From: Meghimatium bilineatum
Taxonomy: Eukaryota > Mollusca > Gastropoda > Stylommatophora > Philomycidae
DNA length: 64,000 bases
Assembly (NCBI GenBank): GCA_034231615.1
Contig: CM067304.1
Coordinates: forward strand, 21,014,589 to 21,078,588
Reading direction: 5' to 3'
Position numbers and translations under genes: made by a program. Within the stretch, counting starts at the first letter, position 1, and every line of letters begins with the position of its first letter. This document shows positions 32,367 to 42,959 of this stretch, one piece after another. The notes below the pieces were generated by a model. The model worked only from the letters and a program-made list of their open reading frames with translations, made no database searches and was not told the DNA's origin.

Positions 32367-34783
32367 GGTTTTTTTGTTTTTTGAATGTTTATATCCAGTC
32401 CATATTCATTACTTGATTTATTGACTTGATCTATTAGTCTTTGTAGTTCATGTTCACTTTCTGCTAAAAGAACAGTGTCATCTGCATATCTAATGTTGTT
32501 TATTATTTTCCCATTGATCTTGAGTCCTGGTATTTCTTCTATATTTTTAAAGATATTCTCTGTGTAGATATTAAATAGGCTTGGTGATAAAATGCATCCT
32601 TGTATTACCCCTCTTCTTATTTCTATGTATGGAGAGTAGCTGTTTTCACACCTTATTGATGCAGTTTGTTCCCAATATATATTTCTAATCAGCCTGATGT
32701 CTTTTCCATCTATGCCTATTTCTTGAAGACATTTGATTAATTTTTCATGTTGGACTCTGTCAAAGGCCTTGCTGTAGTCTATGAAGCAAATATAGATACT
32801 TTTTTGGACTTCTATATATTTATCTATCACTAGTCGGATACTCAGTATAGCTTCTCTGGTTCCTTTGTTTTTCCTAAAACTGAATTGTTCTTCACCGACC
32901 TCCATGTCTATCTTGTTCTTAATTCTTTCATGTATTATCTTGAGAAGTATTTTAGTTATATGGCTCATTAGACTTATTGTTCTATATTCTGTACAGTCCA
33001 CAGCCCTGGGCTTCTTAGGTAGTGGTATGAATATTGATGATGTTAGGTCTTTAGGTATATGGCCTGTTTCGTATATGTCATTGCAAATTTCTGTGATAGT
33101 ATCTACACCAAATTCATTTAGAGTTTTTATTATGTCTGCTGTTATGTTGTCAGAGCCTGCAGCTTTTCCACATTTTATTGAATTTATTGCATGTTCTACT
33201 TCTGATTTCAGTATTGCTGGTCCATCATTGTTGTGTATTGTTGGTTTTTTGTTCCGTTGGTCATCAAACAGTTCTGTTACATAATCTGCCCATCTTGTGA
33301 GTGCTTCTGTTTTATCAAATATTATTTTACTATTTTTATCTTTAATGCAGCCACCCCCATTTATAGGATTTTTCTTATTTGTGATCAGCCTTATCTCCTT
33401 ATGCATTAATTTTGTCTTCTGTTGTATGGACATCTCCTCTATTTCACTGCATTTTGTTTCTAGCCATTGTTTTTTCTCTGTTCTGCACATGTTACGTATC
33501 TCCTTGTCTATACTTGAGTATTTTGGTGTATTTTTAGCTTTCTTTCTTTCTGTCATTTTCTCTAATATTTCATCTGTCATCCATGTTTGTTTGTTCTTGG
33601 TATTTCTTGTTGGTAAATTTTTACTTGATGTTTGAATACTTTTCTTTAGGCTTTCCCATTTATTGTCTATTTTCTCTTCTGGATTTTCCCTTCTGTATTG
33701 TTCCATGCACTCTATCATTAGATGTTCATATCTATTCCTTACATCTACAAAGTATTTTTGTTGTATGTCTTGTTGTTTTAGTGCTGATGCGTCTATCTGT
33801 GGTTCTTGGACTCCTCTATTTACTATCTTTTTAAGTTTGACATTTATTTTGCACAGCACTGGATTATGGTCAGAGTTGATATCTGCACCTGGGTATGTTT
33901 TGATGTTTTTGACACTATTTCTAAATCTATAGTTAATCATAATGTAATCTATTTGGTTCCTCTTTCTGTCTCCAGGGCTTTTCCATGTATATAATCTTCT
34001 ATTTTCATGTTCAAAGAATGTATTACATATGATCATATTGTTCTCCTCACAGAACTGTATTAGTCTTTCTCCTCTGTCATTTCTTGTCCCTAGTCCGAAT
34101 TGCCCTACAATGTTCTTATGTCTTCCTTTCCCTATTTTTGCATTCATGTCTCCCATGACTATTAAAATGTCTGTTGATTTTACTGGTTTGAGTAGTTGTT
34201 GTAGATCTTCGTAGTACTGTTCTATTTCTTCTTCAGTGTAATCTGTAGTTGGTGCATAAGTTTGTATAATGGCCAGATCAAACGGTTTTGCTTTGATCTT
34301 TAGCAACATCATTCTGTCATTATATGTCCAGTACCCGCTGATATATTTTTCTATTTCTTTCCTGATCAGTATTCCTACCCCTCGTTCATGATAATCTCCT
34401 CCTGAATGTATAAAACTAAAATTTTCTTTTCTTGTATACCCAGCATCTTTCCATCTTGTCTCTGCTATTCCTAGAATATCTACATCTAATGCTTCTGCCT
34501 CTAATATTAAATTTTCTAGCTTTCCTGATTGGTGTAGTGTTCTGACATTCCATGTTCCTATTCTAATATGTTGTTTCCTAAACTTTAGATGTTGTTCATA
34601 CGTTGCTTGACTTTGGGGTGTACGTGGTAAGGTCCCAGTCTTTTCCACGGTGGCCAGCCAATATTCATTATTATGCCCAGAACTTGCCTCTTGTGCGCCA
34701 CACACTTTGCTGTTTCGCCGTTTGAGCCGTTGATCCATTTGGATTCCTCCGCCATCACAGACTTTTTGTCTAGGGATGGACAT
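32363..34783 (-). CDS. LINE endonuclease-reverse transcriptase (frame ends early)
   Basis: 806 codons. Residues about 73-315 form an apurinic-type endonuclease, which nicks the target: IGTWNVRTL (Asn79), GIAETRW (Glu108), TYAPT, VMGDMNAKIG (Asp212, Asn214), IDYIM (Asp280) and NSDHNPV (Asp305, His306). Residues about 530-806 form the reverse transcriptase: KAAGSDNITADIIK, FIDYSKAFDRVQHEKL (Asp at 669), RRGVIQGCILSPSLFN and RYADDTVLLAES (Asp767-Asp768). All catalytic residues are present. The frame ends at a TGA right after QKTKKP: an A run of seven here is five in the 17-kb copy, so the C-terminal region is out of frame. Start taken at the first Met, with 5' UTR beyond. Confidence 0.9.
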   Translation of the reverse strand: MSIPRQKVCDGGGIQMDQRLKRRNSKVCGAQEASSGHNNEYWLATVEKTGTLPRTPQSQATYEQHLKFRKQHIRIGTWNVRTLHQSGKLENLILEAEALDVDILGIAETRWKDAGYTRKENFSFIHSGGDYHERGVGILIRKEIEKYISGYWTYNDRMMLLKIKAKPFDLAIIQTYAPTTDYTEEEIEQYYEDLQQLLKPVKSTDILIVMGDMNAKIGKGRHKNIVGQFGLGTRNDRGERLIQFCEENNMIICNTFFEHENRRLYTWKSPGDRKRNQIDYIMINYRFRNSVKNIKTYPGADINSDHNPVLCKINVKLKKIVNRGVQEPQIDASALKQQDIQQKYFVDVRNRYEHLMIECMEQYRRENPEEKIDNKWESLKKSIQTSSKNLPTRNTKNKQTWMTDEILEKMTERKKAKNTPKYSSIDKEIRNMCRTEKKQWLETKCSEIEEMSIQQKTKLMHKEIRLITNKKNPINGGGCIKDKNSKIIFDKTEALTRWADYVTELFDDQRNKKPTIHNNDGPAILKSEVEHAINSIKCGKAAGSDNITADIIKTLNEFGVDTITEICNDIYETGHIPKDLTSSIFIPLPKKPRAVDCTEYRTISLMSHITKILLKIIHERIKNKIDMEVGEEQFSFRKNKGTREAILSIRLVIDKYIEVQKSIYICFIDYSKAFDRVQHEKLIKCLQEIGIDGKDIRLIRNIYWEQTASIRCENSYSPYIEIRRGVIQGCILSPSLFNIYTENIFKNIEEIPGLKINGKIINNIRYADDTVLLAESEHELQRLIDQVNKSSNEYGLDINIQKTKKP

Positions 34784-35119
34784 TCCCTATTGTTGACTTA
34801 CGGTTGTCTCTTTGCGAAGAAATTCTACGCTGTGAACGTAGCCATTACTGGAGTAGTCGAGACGCCATTTTTTTTGTCTGTATCGAAGATCGGGAGTTCA
34901 CTAGTCGGAACAACTTGAATGAAATACACTCCACCTATAATCGTCTAAGAACAAAAAAACACAGATCCTACAGGTTGGAACTAAATTTGGCATCACACTG
35001 TCACCAGTAATACGCTAACCACACCATCGAAATTCGCGTAATCCAGAAAACACAAATGTAAACATGGAAACACGTCGTCACATTACGGCAACCGGAAGTT
35101 CACATCACATATGTACTAT

Positions 35120-35765
35120 AAACGGTTTAAAAAACCGGTAATACCCATTGCTAAAAATAGCGTTTCCGGGAAATTTTGCGGAAAAAAATGGCGGCGTGTC
35201 TGAAATAACGATATAGACCTAGTAAGTGAGTTTTTATCAAGAAATATCGGAGATTTTGTAGGAAATATTGTATGATATATAGAAATTAATGTAATTAGAG
35301 GCCTAGTATTATGGTAAGTACGCTCTAGATTGCTGGTGAGCCATAGTCATTTTATCCTGGCTTAATATATCGGGACATGTGACTGTAATTTTTTTAAAAG
35401 TGTTTTTCTCCTTTTTTACTGTGATTTGGACGTAATTTTTTTTAAATTTGATCTTACTCTCGAAAATAAGTCGAGGAGTATGAAGTCATCTCTGTTTTTT
35501 GTCCAAAAATTCTTGGGTTATACACGGAATTTAACGATAGTTAATTATTTACAATTTCACCCCATTGAGGCTAACTCCTTGAATTGGAGATGGGGGTTAG
35601 TCCAGCTAACAGAGGATCCATCACAACCACAGACCTGCACAAGCAAGAACAGGTGCTGAATTTGGAGATACCAGGCAGAAAGGCGCAATAGTAACCATGG
35701 AATCATGCAACCTGATTAGATAAAATATCTTCACAATAAATTTACAATATTAACTTTCGTATTTT
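35120..35765. other. Unassigned interval
   Basis: Host or old repeat DNA between two LINEs; a 77-codon open stretch at 35426-35659 is not recognised. Confidence 0.35.
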
Positions 35766-35767
35766 TG

Positions 35768-36427
35768 TCAGATGTACAACTTGAAAATTAATGTACAAAA
35801 AACAGAAGTTATGAAAATTAGCAAGTCTTCAACACCAATGAATATAACAATAGATAACACCAAAGTGAAACAAGCCAAAGAATTTAAATATCTAGGCAGC
35901 ATTTTTTCTGAAGATGGAAGACTAGACAGAGAAATAGAAACAAGGTGCAAGAAAGCAAACACAGTGACTTACCAACTTTCACCATTACTTCTTCATCCAA
36001 AGATCAAGATGGAAATTAAAAAACAAATAATATCTACAATTTTTATACCAACACTGTGCTACCAATGTCAAATATGGTCTTTAACAGCTTTGCAGCAAAG
36101 AAAAATCGTCACATGTGAAATGAAGTGTCTGAGGAAAGCTGCAATGGTTACCAAACTAGATAAAATAAGAAATGAAGAAATTAGGAAAAGAGTTGGTATA
36201 ATATCATGTATCGAACATATTGAGAGACAGCAAGTAAAATGGTTCGGTCACCTTATGAGAATGAAGCCAAACCAAATACCAATAAGAGCATATAATACAA
36301 GAATATCCGGGCATAAAGCCAAAGGTAGACCAAGAAAACGGTGGATAGAAAACATTAAGATAACCTTGAACAAACATGGACTAAATGCAACCACGGCGAC
36401 ACATCTGGCCTTGAAACGACAGCTTAA
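35768..36427 (+). pseudogene. RTE-like LINE C-terminal part, open (family R35)
   Basis: Open from the end of the RT domain: YNLKINVQKTEVMKISKSST, KEFKYLGSIFSEDGRLDREI, SPLLLHPKIKMEIKKQIIST, CLRKAAMVTKLDKIRNEEIR, IEHIERQQVKWFGHLMRMK, GHKAKGRPRKRWIENIKITL. Endonuclease and RT are missing. Translation runs on into the inserted TTAA element at 36428 and stops at 36459-36461. The rest of the LINE 3' end resumes at 37319. Relatives: 2186-2790, 13497-13645, 49800-49900, 52880-53200, 61680-62000. Confidence 0.85.
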
Positions 36428-37314
36428 CCTTCACCAAGCCTATATCAAGTCCAGCCGATGAAAAATAAAATGGCGGCTAACGCCGTTGGCGACATACCCC
36501 ATCCAATGAGATATCGTTATAATAGACGCCCCACAGCCTGATTGGTTACTCGGGAACATGCGCTATTGAAGCCGGTTCATTCCTACGTCCGACATGATCG
36601 TTGTAACAATGGCTAGCCAGAAGATACAAATTTTATAGCAATTAATCTGACCACATCGGCACACCTGTACGATGCCATGATGGTCGACCGATTTTATAGA
36701 CCTTTCTTTCATCGTATTTTGAATAAAATAACATTGAATCGTGGCTTGAATCATGAATTATTGAGTTATTTAGTTTCACAGCAGTGAATATACAGAATGC
36801 CGCGTTGGTTTGGAGACTTGTAGACGTTTGATATCGGATATGTGGAAGTAGCACAAAAAATGGCTCTAGACCTAATCTCAAAGAACGATTTTACCGCAAA
36901 TTTACATGTTTTATACAGTTCTCCCGGCTATATTTTGATAATTTTGTAGTGAAAGAACATAAATACAACAGATTTGTGTGATTTAGTTTACAGTGTTGCC
37001 AAGGAATTCGATATCTAAGGTAAGTTATTTTTTTATTAATTTTTTTCCTCTTTATTTGTTATAAAATATGTTTTTTGTGAAAAACGTCTTTACCACTTTC
37101 TCATACGTCTGGTATCACACACACACGTACATAAATTACACTAATATATGCATAATTCAATTCTTTATTTATATGTGCAAATATTATTTAAATATCTCTA
37201 ACAACCACAAAATTATCACATTTTCAAAACAGTCACCATCAATAACGCAAATTTTCAAAAAAGAATCCGGTGGCAGGGAGACGTTTCGTATTTTTTAATC
37301 TGGCTTGCTAAAGG
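36428..37314 (+). mobile_element. 887-bp TTAA-flanked element, copy 1
   Basis: Ends are imperfect inverted repeats (CCTTCACCAAGCC at the left, GGCTTGCTAAAGG at the right), flanked by TTAA (36424-36427) and TTAG (37315-37318). It interrupts the R35 LINE: copies at 2660 and 49850 run through without it. TTAA targets and ends beginning CCT fit a piggyBac-type non-autonomous element. A 76-codon open stretch (37068-37298) recurs in copy 2 with few changes but matches nothing I know. Confidence 0.8.
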
Positions 37315-37318
37315 TTAG

Positions 37319-37390
37319 GATACCACCCCTATGCTTAACGGCAAGTGTGAATGCAATCAACAATCAGTCACCTGGGGATAGACAATAGAC
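37319..37390 (+). repeat. 3' end of the interrupted R35 LINE
   Basis: CACCCCTATGCTTAACGGCA and CACCTGGGGATAGACAATAG are the same terminus as at 2680-2735 and 49820-49870. Confidence 0.7.
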
Positions 37391-37520
37391 TTTCATATTT
37401 GTGTTACTACAGGCTATACCTAATCATTGGATCTTCTCTGGCTTTCTCACAAATAAATATATAGACATCAGCAGTTCCTTATTTTGACATAAAAATACAC
37501 TTTTTAATCCAATCCATGAT

Positions 37521-37665
37521 TTAGCTAACAGTATCATAAGGCACAGCCAAACCAAGATTATAGTCATATGCCTCTGGTTCACTGTAAGATGACAGACAAA
37601 TATCAGGTATCCCTTGCGTCTGCTGATTCGCTAGGAAGTCGTATACTTGAATTGTTCCTCGGTAC
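37521..37665 (-). CDS. FBXW8: FBXW8 exon 8 of the visible part (C-terminal exon)
   Basis: Last coding exon of the F-box/WD repeat gene, acceptor TTTGTAG and stop TAA at 37521-37523. The first base completes an Arg codon. Reads YRGTIQVYDFLANQQTQGIP and ends YNLGLAVPYDTVS. The RG-I-V-Y-F start and the aromatic/acidic YDYNLGLAVPY terminus resemble the end of animal FBXW8 proteins. This closes the last propeller strand. The R35 3' end lies about 130 bp past the stop and the TTAA element about 200 bp past it, so the 3' UTR may run into them; I see no clear poly(A) signal before them. Confidence 0.85.
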
Positions 37666-37689
37666 CTACAAATAAAAGACAGAATATAT

Positions 37690-38190
37690 AGAATTCAATA
37701 GTTCTAGATAGTTCTAGACACAAAAATGACAGAGTATAAAAATTTCTACAAAAAAGAAACAATAAAAATTGTTCTACAAAAAAGACATAAAATTATTATT
37801 TTTTAAAAACACATAATTAATAACACAAAAAAAACCCAAGGACTATGAAAAATTCTACAAAACAAAACAACAAATTATTTCACCAACAACAGACAGGGAC
37901 TATAGAAGATTCCACACACAAAAACAGACATTAAAAAATTACACTACAAAAAAAATAATAATTGGTAGCATATTCTGTTTTTATATGTAGCAATCAAACC
38001 AGCATTTTTTTGGCTGTACTGATTTCTAGACAATATTAATACATCCAGTAGTTTTCCATTGCTTTCTGAATGATCTGGATACACAACTGCCTGTGATGGA
38101 ATTTAAACCTGGTACATTGCTGCACAATACTACTAATAAATATAGACTATAAATCATTGGATTGTTGCTCTGTGTCTATGCTATCCTTTT
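37690..38190. other. Intron 7, AT-rich
   Basis: Intron between FBXW8 exons 7 and 8 (37666-38612), with A-rich ACAAAAAA runs at 37740-37980. No other gene seen. Confidence 0.6.
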
Positions 38191-38196
38191 CTTTCT

Positions 38197-38345
38197 TTTG
38201 CATTCATTCTCAAACTCCTATCAGATCTCTCTCATAGAAGGACAATGGTTCTACAAGATTTCCAAAAGGATGTAGTCCAGAGAATGGAAATGTGTTGTGT
38301 CACTGTTTTATTTGCTCTGATGGTCCGACACATCTGACTTTGGCG
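38197..38345 (-). repeat. SINE-B copy in FBXW8 intron
   Basis: CATTCATTCTCAAACTCCTA, CTCTCTCATAGAAGGACAAT, GGATGTAGTCCAGAGAATGG, TGTGTCACTG and CCGACACATCTGACTTTGGC. Confidence 0.7.
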
Positions 38346-38612
38346 TATATGCTATCCTTAAACATAGGTCCATTTCATAATATCTCACTTAAAATGCTAT
38401 TTTCTCTTCTATATTTGGATGTCATACTCACAATTAAATATTAATTAATGCAGAAAACGGATGTGCTGGAAGGCACAAATAACAAAGTTTCATTGTAAAA
38501 TCAGCAGCATAATATACTTCACATTCTCTAGCTCAAATCACATAAATATTAGTGCTGATTATTTGACAGCGATTGCAGAAGAAGAATATTAATTAATTCT
38601 GTTATTAAATAC

Positions 38613-38720
38613 CTTAATGAAGAAACTGTCTCAAACTCATCAGCTTCTGGAAACTTGAGATACGGTATATTACCAATGATCAGCAGTCGATCATCAAAAT
38701 GGCAATATTGTACAGGATGT
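38613..38720 (-). CDS. FBXW8: FBXW8 exon 7 of the visible part
   Basis: Acceptor GTTGCAG, donor AAG|GTATTT. Split codons at both ends (one base in, two out) match the neighbouring exons. Encodes HPVQYCHFDDRLLIIGNIPY then LKFPEADEFETVSSL. The HPVQ start directly after the WD block of exon 6 and the I-x-N-x-PY segment are the traits that led me to FBXW8 rather than another WD40 protein. Confidence 0.85.
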
Positions 38721-38769
38721 CTGCAACAATTTAGAACAGTCAAAAGCAAATTAAATAATCAATCAAAAA

Positions 38770-39200
38770 CTCAAGTGCCATGCTGAGTGGCTTAGGTAGT
38801 GTTGTTTCTCCACATTTATCTGTCTCTTGTGTTGTTAATAAGTTCAGTTGGTGACATTCTCTTGTGCCACAGTGACAACAAATCCAGAAATTTCTCTTTC
38901 TCTTCCTCTGTCTCTTCTCCCCTTGATCTTTCCTGTGGTTATTAAATGTTCAAGTTTTGCTCTTCTCATCACATACCCTACAAATCTTGAATATCTAATT
39001 CTAATTTTTGCTATAATTTGTCTTTTAACTCCAGCATCTCTGAGAACTTCTACATTAGTTTTCTTGGCTATCCATGGAATTTTCCTAATTCTTCTTAATA
39101 ACCACATTTCAGTGGCCACAAGCTCACCTGCAACTTTTTTGTGTTTACCATTCATGTTCTACATCCATAAAGAAGAATTGGTTTGATATAATATTCTCAA
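38770..39200 (-). pseudogene. RTE-like LINE C-terminal fragment (family R38)
   Basis: ATEMWLLRRIRKIPWIAKKT, VEVLRDAGVKRQIIAKIRIR, RAKLEHLITTGKIKGRRDRG, then a degenerate end and the CAAGTGCCATGCTGAGTGGC 3' block. Inside intron 6, same orientation as the host gene. Second copy at 62192-62620. Confidence 0.75.
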
Positions 39201-39559
39201 ATAAATAAGTCTACCAGTAATTGTATGAAATAAATATGATTTTATTTAATAAAACCATTCTAAAAAAAGTATATTCATCAAGAATGTGCACACTAACTCT
39301 TGATCTCTAACAAGCCGCTAAAGCAGCGAATCAAGTAGACCACTTCTGCCAATAAGCTGCTAGAACCTCCATTTTTCTAGTTACTTCTAAATACATTTTC
39401 ACCTGAGCTGGAAAACTATTACAGAGATAAAGAGTTATAGTGAATACACTGGTCTCCTGTTGTAGGGGGTAGATACATTTTTTAATGTCTTGTTTTCACT
39501 CCTGTAGGTTCAGTTTCACTCTCATTCTAAGAATTATCTATTAATCATGAGTTTTCCAC

Positions 39560-39690
39560 ATTTAATGAAAAATATGTTGGTGGGCTTTGTGATTTTTCCA
39601 CATTGAGTGCGCAAGATGTGGGCGGGTTTTGTGGATTTTTCACATTGAGTGTGCAAGATGTGGGTGGATTTTGCTTGACGTTATGCACAA
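39560..39690. repeat. Tandem repeat, about 42-bp unit, three copies
   Basis: CACATTGAGTGCGCAAGATG followed by TGGGCGGGTTTTGTGGATTT, with diverged neighbours. Confidence 0.7.
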
Positions 39691-40365
39691 GGAGTAAAAT
39701 AAAAAAGGTAAGGACAATCCCTACAGAACTGGGATTGCCAAGTTTCAAATTTCTTCACTTCCATTATTCCTTTGTGAGAGGCATTCAACACCCTGTGATC
39801 TGCCCGACTCAGGCCCCTTGGATTTCACCACCCCACAATCTCTGCCAGGGTATAATCTGCTGTTTTATGGTTTCCATGACTTTTGCTAGCTTTAGATGAT
39901 GGGTCCTAGGCTTCCTGTTTAACCATAGATTGTCATATCATACATCTAGGTATCTTCACAGAAAGATCTAATGAGCTGTCATGGGGGTAGGCTCACTTGG
40001 GAAAAAGATATTCAATGTTTGTATGGGCATGGGATCCCTGCAGGAAACCCAATATAGTTTTGCCAACTGGTAAAAGTTGTAACTGGAGGATGACTGCTAC
40101 CATCTACAACTTCTAGGGGCCATCCACTAAACTTGACCAAGCTAGGTGAACCAGATATCTGAGTCATTGATACATTTTGTGCCAGTATAACTGCTTTTCT
40201 CAGAAAAGTACTACCCTCTTGCCCAATCCACCCCAGATCATTCTACAGAGCATGCCCTTCAAGAATGTGCACATTAAGACACATATACTTGTCTCCTACT
40301 ACGTCAATAAAGTTACCCGGTATATAGAACAACTCTGATGTAAGAAAATGAACCTTGGACACCCA
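39691..40365. other. Intronic, unassigned
   Basis: Part of FBXW8 intron 6; no gene recognised. Confidence 0.4.
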
Positions 40366-40369
40366 GCAA

Positions 40370-40725
40370 AATAGTGAAAAATTATATTAAAGCAGCAGAG
40401 ATGTGGCTTTATAGAAGAATGTTAAGAAAACCATGGACAGATATAAAGCTTAATGAAGATATCTTGAAAGAAGTTAATTCAAAAAGAGCGCTGCATCAGA
40501 AAGAGACAATCCAAATTTTTTAGACACATTATGAGAAGATGAAACACATTGTAACAACAGACAAGATGAAGAGCAAGAAGGGTTGAGGAAGACCATGAGA
40601 GAAGATGCTTGACAACCTAGCCTTGTGGCATGGGAGAATATCAGTATAAAAAAATGATATACAACACACAAAACAGAATGCTGTGGAAAGACATTATAAC
40701 TAACACTACACGGCATATACCATAA
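40370..40725 (+). pseudogene. RTE-like LINE C-terminal fragment (family R54)
   Basis: Parallel to 54640-55030: AAAGCAGCAGAGATGTGGC, TATAGAAGAATGTTAAGAAA, GATGCTTGACAACCTAGC and CACACGGCA-type blocks. Many stops. Confidence 0.7.
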
Positions 40726-40737
40726 GAAGAAGAATAT

Positions 40738-40800
40738 ACATGGGTTGGTTGGTTGGTTGCTGATCCAGCGGTCCATGGGCTCATGACCCTTGACCCAAAG
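40738..40800 (+). repeat. Short dispersed repeat, TTGG-rich
   Basis: Inverse of 25555-25618: GGTTGGTTGGTTGCTGATCC then GGGCTCATGACCC. Confidence 0.65.
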
Positions 40801-40962
40801 AATATACATCAATTAATGTTAAACTCTGTGGTACAAAACAAGAAATGGAAAAGAAAAAACCTATTTATACAAGAGACAAAACTGCAGATACAGACATTAC
40901 AAGTGAACAAAAGAAGTGAAATCATTAAAAAAAATTTACTAGAATAAAAAAAACATCATTAG

Positions 40963-41090
40963 AAAACTAGCTAGAAGAGATAACACTAATGTGAAAACTA
41001 GCTAGAAGAGATAACACTAATGTGAAAACTAGCTAGAAGAGATAACACTAATGTGAAAACTAGCTAGAAGAGATAACACTAATGGTAAAA
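40963..41090. repeat. 31-bp minisatellite, four perfect copies
   Basis: GAAAACTAGCTAGAAGAGAT plus AACACTAATGT, four times, directly beside the foldback at 41092. Confidence 0.9.
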
Positions 41091-41091
41091 T

Positions 41092-42079
41092 ATTATTGTC
41101 ACTGATGACTAATATAACTAATAAATAGCAAAAATACCAAAAGTAAAGTAATGTCAGTGAGAAATTTAAAAAAAAAAAGCAGGCACTTTTTCTGAGTTAC
41201 AATCCCATAAAAACATGCATCAAGAAACATCAATGAAATAGAAATAAACAAACAATATGATCAATATAATGAGATGGTCTTAATTATTTTATTTGAAGAA
41301 AAAAAAAAGGTACAATAATGTTTAGCTATAAGAAATATCAATGATCGTTTGAATTTTACGCACCACGATAGACAAAAATAGAACAAAGTAAGTGAAATGC
41401 TACAAGAAAATGAGTGCCAAACCTGATTAAGTGAAGCTTCACATCAATGACCCTAACTGTATACAGACATATACAAACATATAAAATAGTGTACAGGTGT
41501 AAGATCACACAAAGACATATGGAGATGAGGACTACCAATTTACAGCATCAAAAATTAGGGGGAAAAGGAGGGGAATGAGGGCTGGGTTAAATATTCCCCC
41601 TAATTTTTAACACTGTTTATTGGTAACCCCATCTCCATATATGTCTTTGTGTGATCTTACACATGTATACTATTTTGTATTTATGTTCATGTCTGTGTGT
41701 AGAGTTAGCATCATTGATGTGAAGCATTCACTTAATCAGGTTTAACACCCACAACTCATTTTGTTGTAGAATTTCACTTACCTCATTTGATTTTTGTCTA
41801 TCAATGGTGCATGAAATTCAAATGAGCACCACTATTTCTTATAACTAAACATTATTGTGCTTTTTTTCTTCAAATACGATGAGATCTGGCTGTAAGACCA
41901 TCTCATTGTATTGATTGTTTATTTCTAGTTCATTGATGTTTCTTGATAAAGGTCCCTATTGGATCGTAATGTGGAAAAAGCCCTTGTTCCATTGTTTTTT
42001 TTTAAATTTCTAATTACATTATTTTTACATTTGGTATTTTTGTTATTTATTAGTTATATTAGCAATCAATGACAATAAT
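41092..42079. mobile_element. 1-kb foldback element in FBXW8 intron
   Basis: Two arms of about 480 bp, inverted: ATTATTGTCACTGATGACTA at 41092 pairs with the end at 42058-42079; CAAGAAACATCAATGAA with 41932-41950; TGTAAGATCACACAAAGACA (41489-41520) with 41640-41662. The axis is near 41580. A box like AAAGGTCCCTATTGGATCG (41950-41970) recalls Penelope terminal sequence, but I find no coding frame. The arms differ by small indels, so the palindrome is not brand new. Confidence 0.8.
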
Positions 42080-42129
42080 GCATTATCATAGTTGTTATTG
42101 CTTTTTATTTTGTTACTGCGACACTCTCC

Positions 42130-42955
42130 ACCTTGTTGGATATCCTCTGACAGTTTGGTTATTATTTAGTTAGAATTCTATACACAGATGGGTCAGCACA
42201 GAATCCAGTGAGGAATGGAGGTGCAGGTGTATATATAGAATATCAACAGAAGTCTAGAGATACGATCAGAACACCAACAGGGAAATTATGCAATAATTAT
42301 GATGCAGAAATCCAGGCAATTAGGGTGGCAACTGAAAAACTGCTGAACTTCAATCCTGGCCCACAGTCAATGGTATTCCTGACAGATGCAAGGTCAGTGC
42401 TTCAAGCTCTCCAGTCTGGAAAAATAACGGACTTGCAAAAACCACTTAATGAATTGTCTTACCAGTATAGGGTAACCATGCAGTGGATACTCTCACTGTG
42501 GAATACCAGGAAATGAAAAGGCAAACCAACTGGCTAAGGAAGGTGCTGCCGAAGACCAACCAGATGTACCAATCACCTACCATCAGAAAAAACAGATGAT
42601 CAAGTCAATAAGAAAGCCACAAACACCAATACAAATGACCATCACATTATGAATAGATCAGAACAAGTTGTAATTCTACGCCTAAGAACGGGACACAACC
42701 GACTCCGCAGTCACATGTACACAAAGTTTAAGATTAGCAACACAGCCATGTTTACATGAGGGCTGGCAGCACAGAGTACCAAGCATATGTTCAAGAGTGT
42801 TCTGAGTATGAAAGGCTGAGGCAAACGTATTAGCCAGAGAAAACAACACTGAAATCATTGCTCTATGGGACACTGTATGAACTACAAAAGACAGTGAGTT
42901 TGATTAAGGAGACAGAATTACAGATATAGACATGTTTCAAGTGAATAAAAGAAAA
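42130..42955 (+). pseudogene. LINE RNase H domain and tail
   Basis: LYTDGSAQNPVRNGGAGVYI (first catalytic Asp), NYDAEIQAIRVATEKLL (Glu), FLTDARSVLQALQSGK (Asp), then VTMQWILSLWNTRK, where a small loss has removed the expected P-S-H-C-G. The frame changes and continues with VVILRLRTGHNRLRSHMYTK and a worn Cys/His tail. This is an I/Nimb-type LINE 3' end, in FBXW8 intron 6 on the opposite strand. Confidence 0.85.
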
Positions 42956-42959
42956 ATTT

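Larger units (their letters stand above)
31708..35108 (-). mobile_element. Full-length RTE-like LINE with target-site duplication (family R31)
   Basis: 3401 bp flanked by ATATGTACTAT at 31697-31707 and 35109-35119 (11 bp, perfect). On the minus strand it has a 5' UTR of about 325 bp, an EN-RT frame, a C-terminal region, a short 3' UTR and a (GAT)n tail. The copy at 17063-17735 is almost identical, so the family moved recently. Length and layout fit the RTE type (single ORF, apurinic-type endonuclease, short tandem tail). Confidence 0.9.

Noticed and set aside
32865..34214. Plus-strand frames of 60-139 codons opposite the LINE
   Set aside because: Antisense shadows of the 806-codon EN-RT frame; hydrophobic composition from AT-rich complement.
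35426..35659. 77-codon plus-strand frame as a gene
   Set aside because: No family resemblance, no splice or promoter support, length expected by chance.
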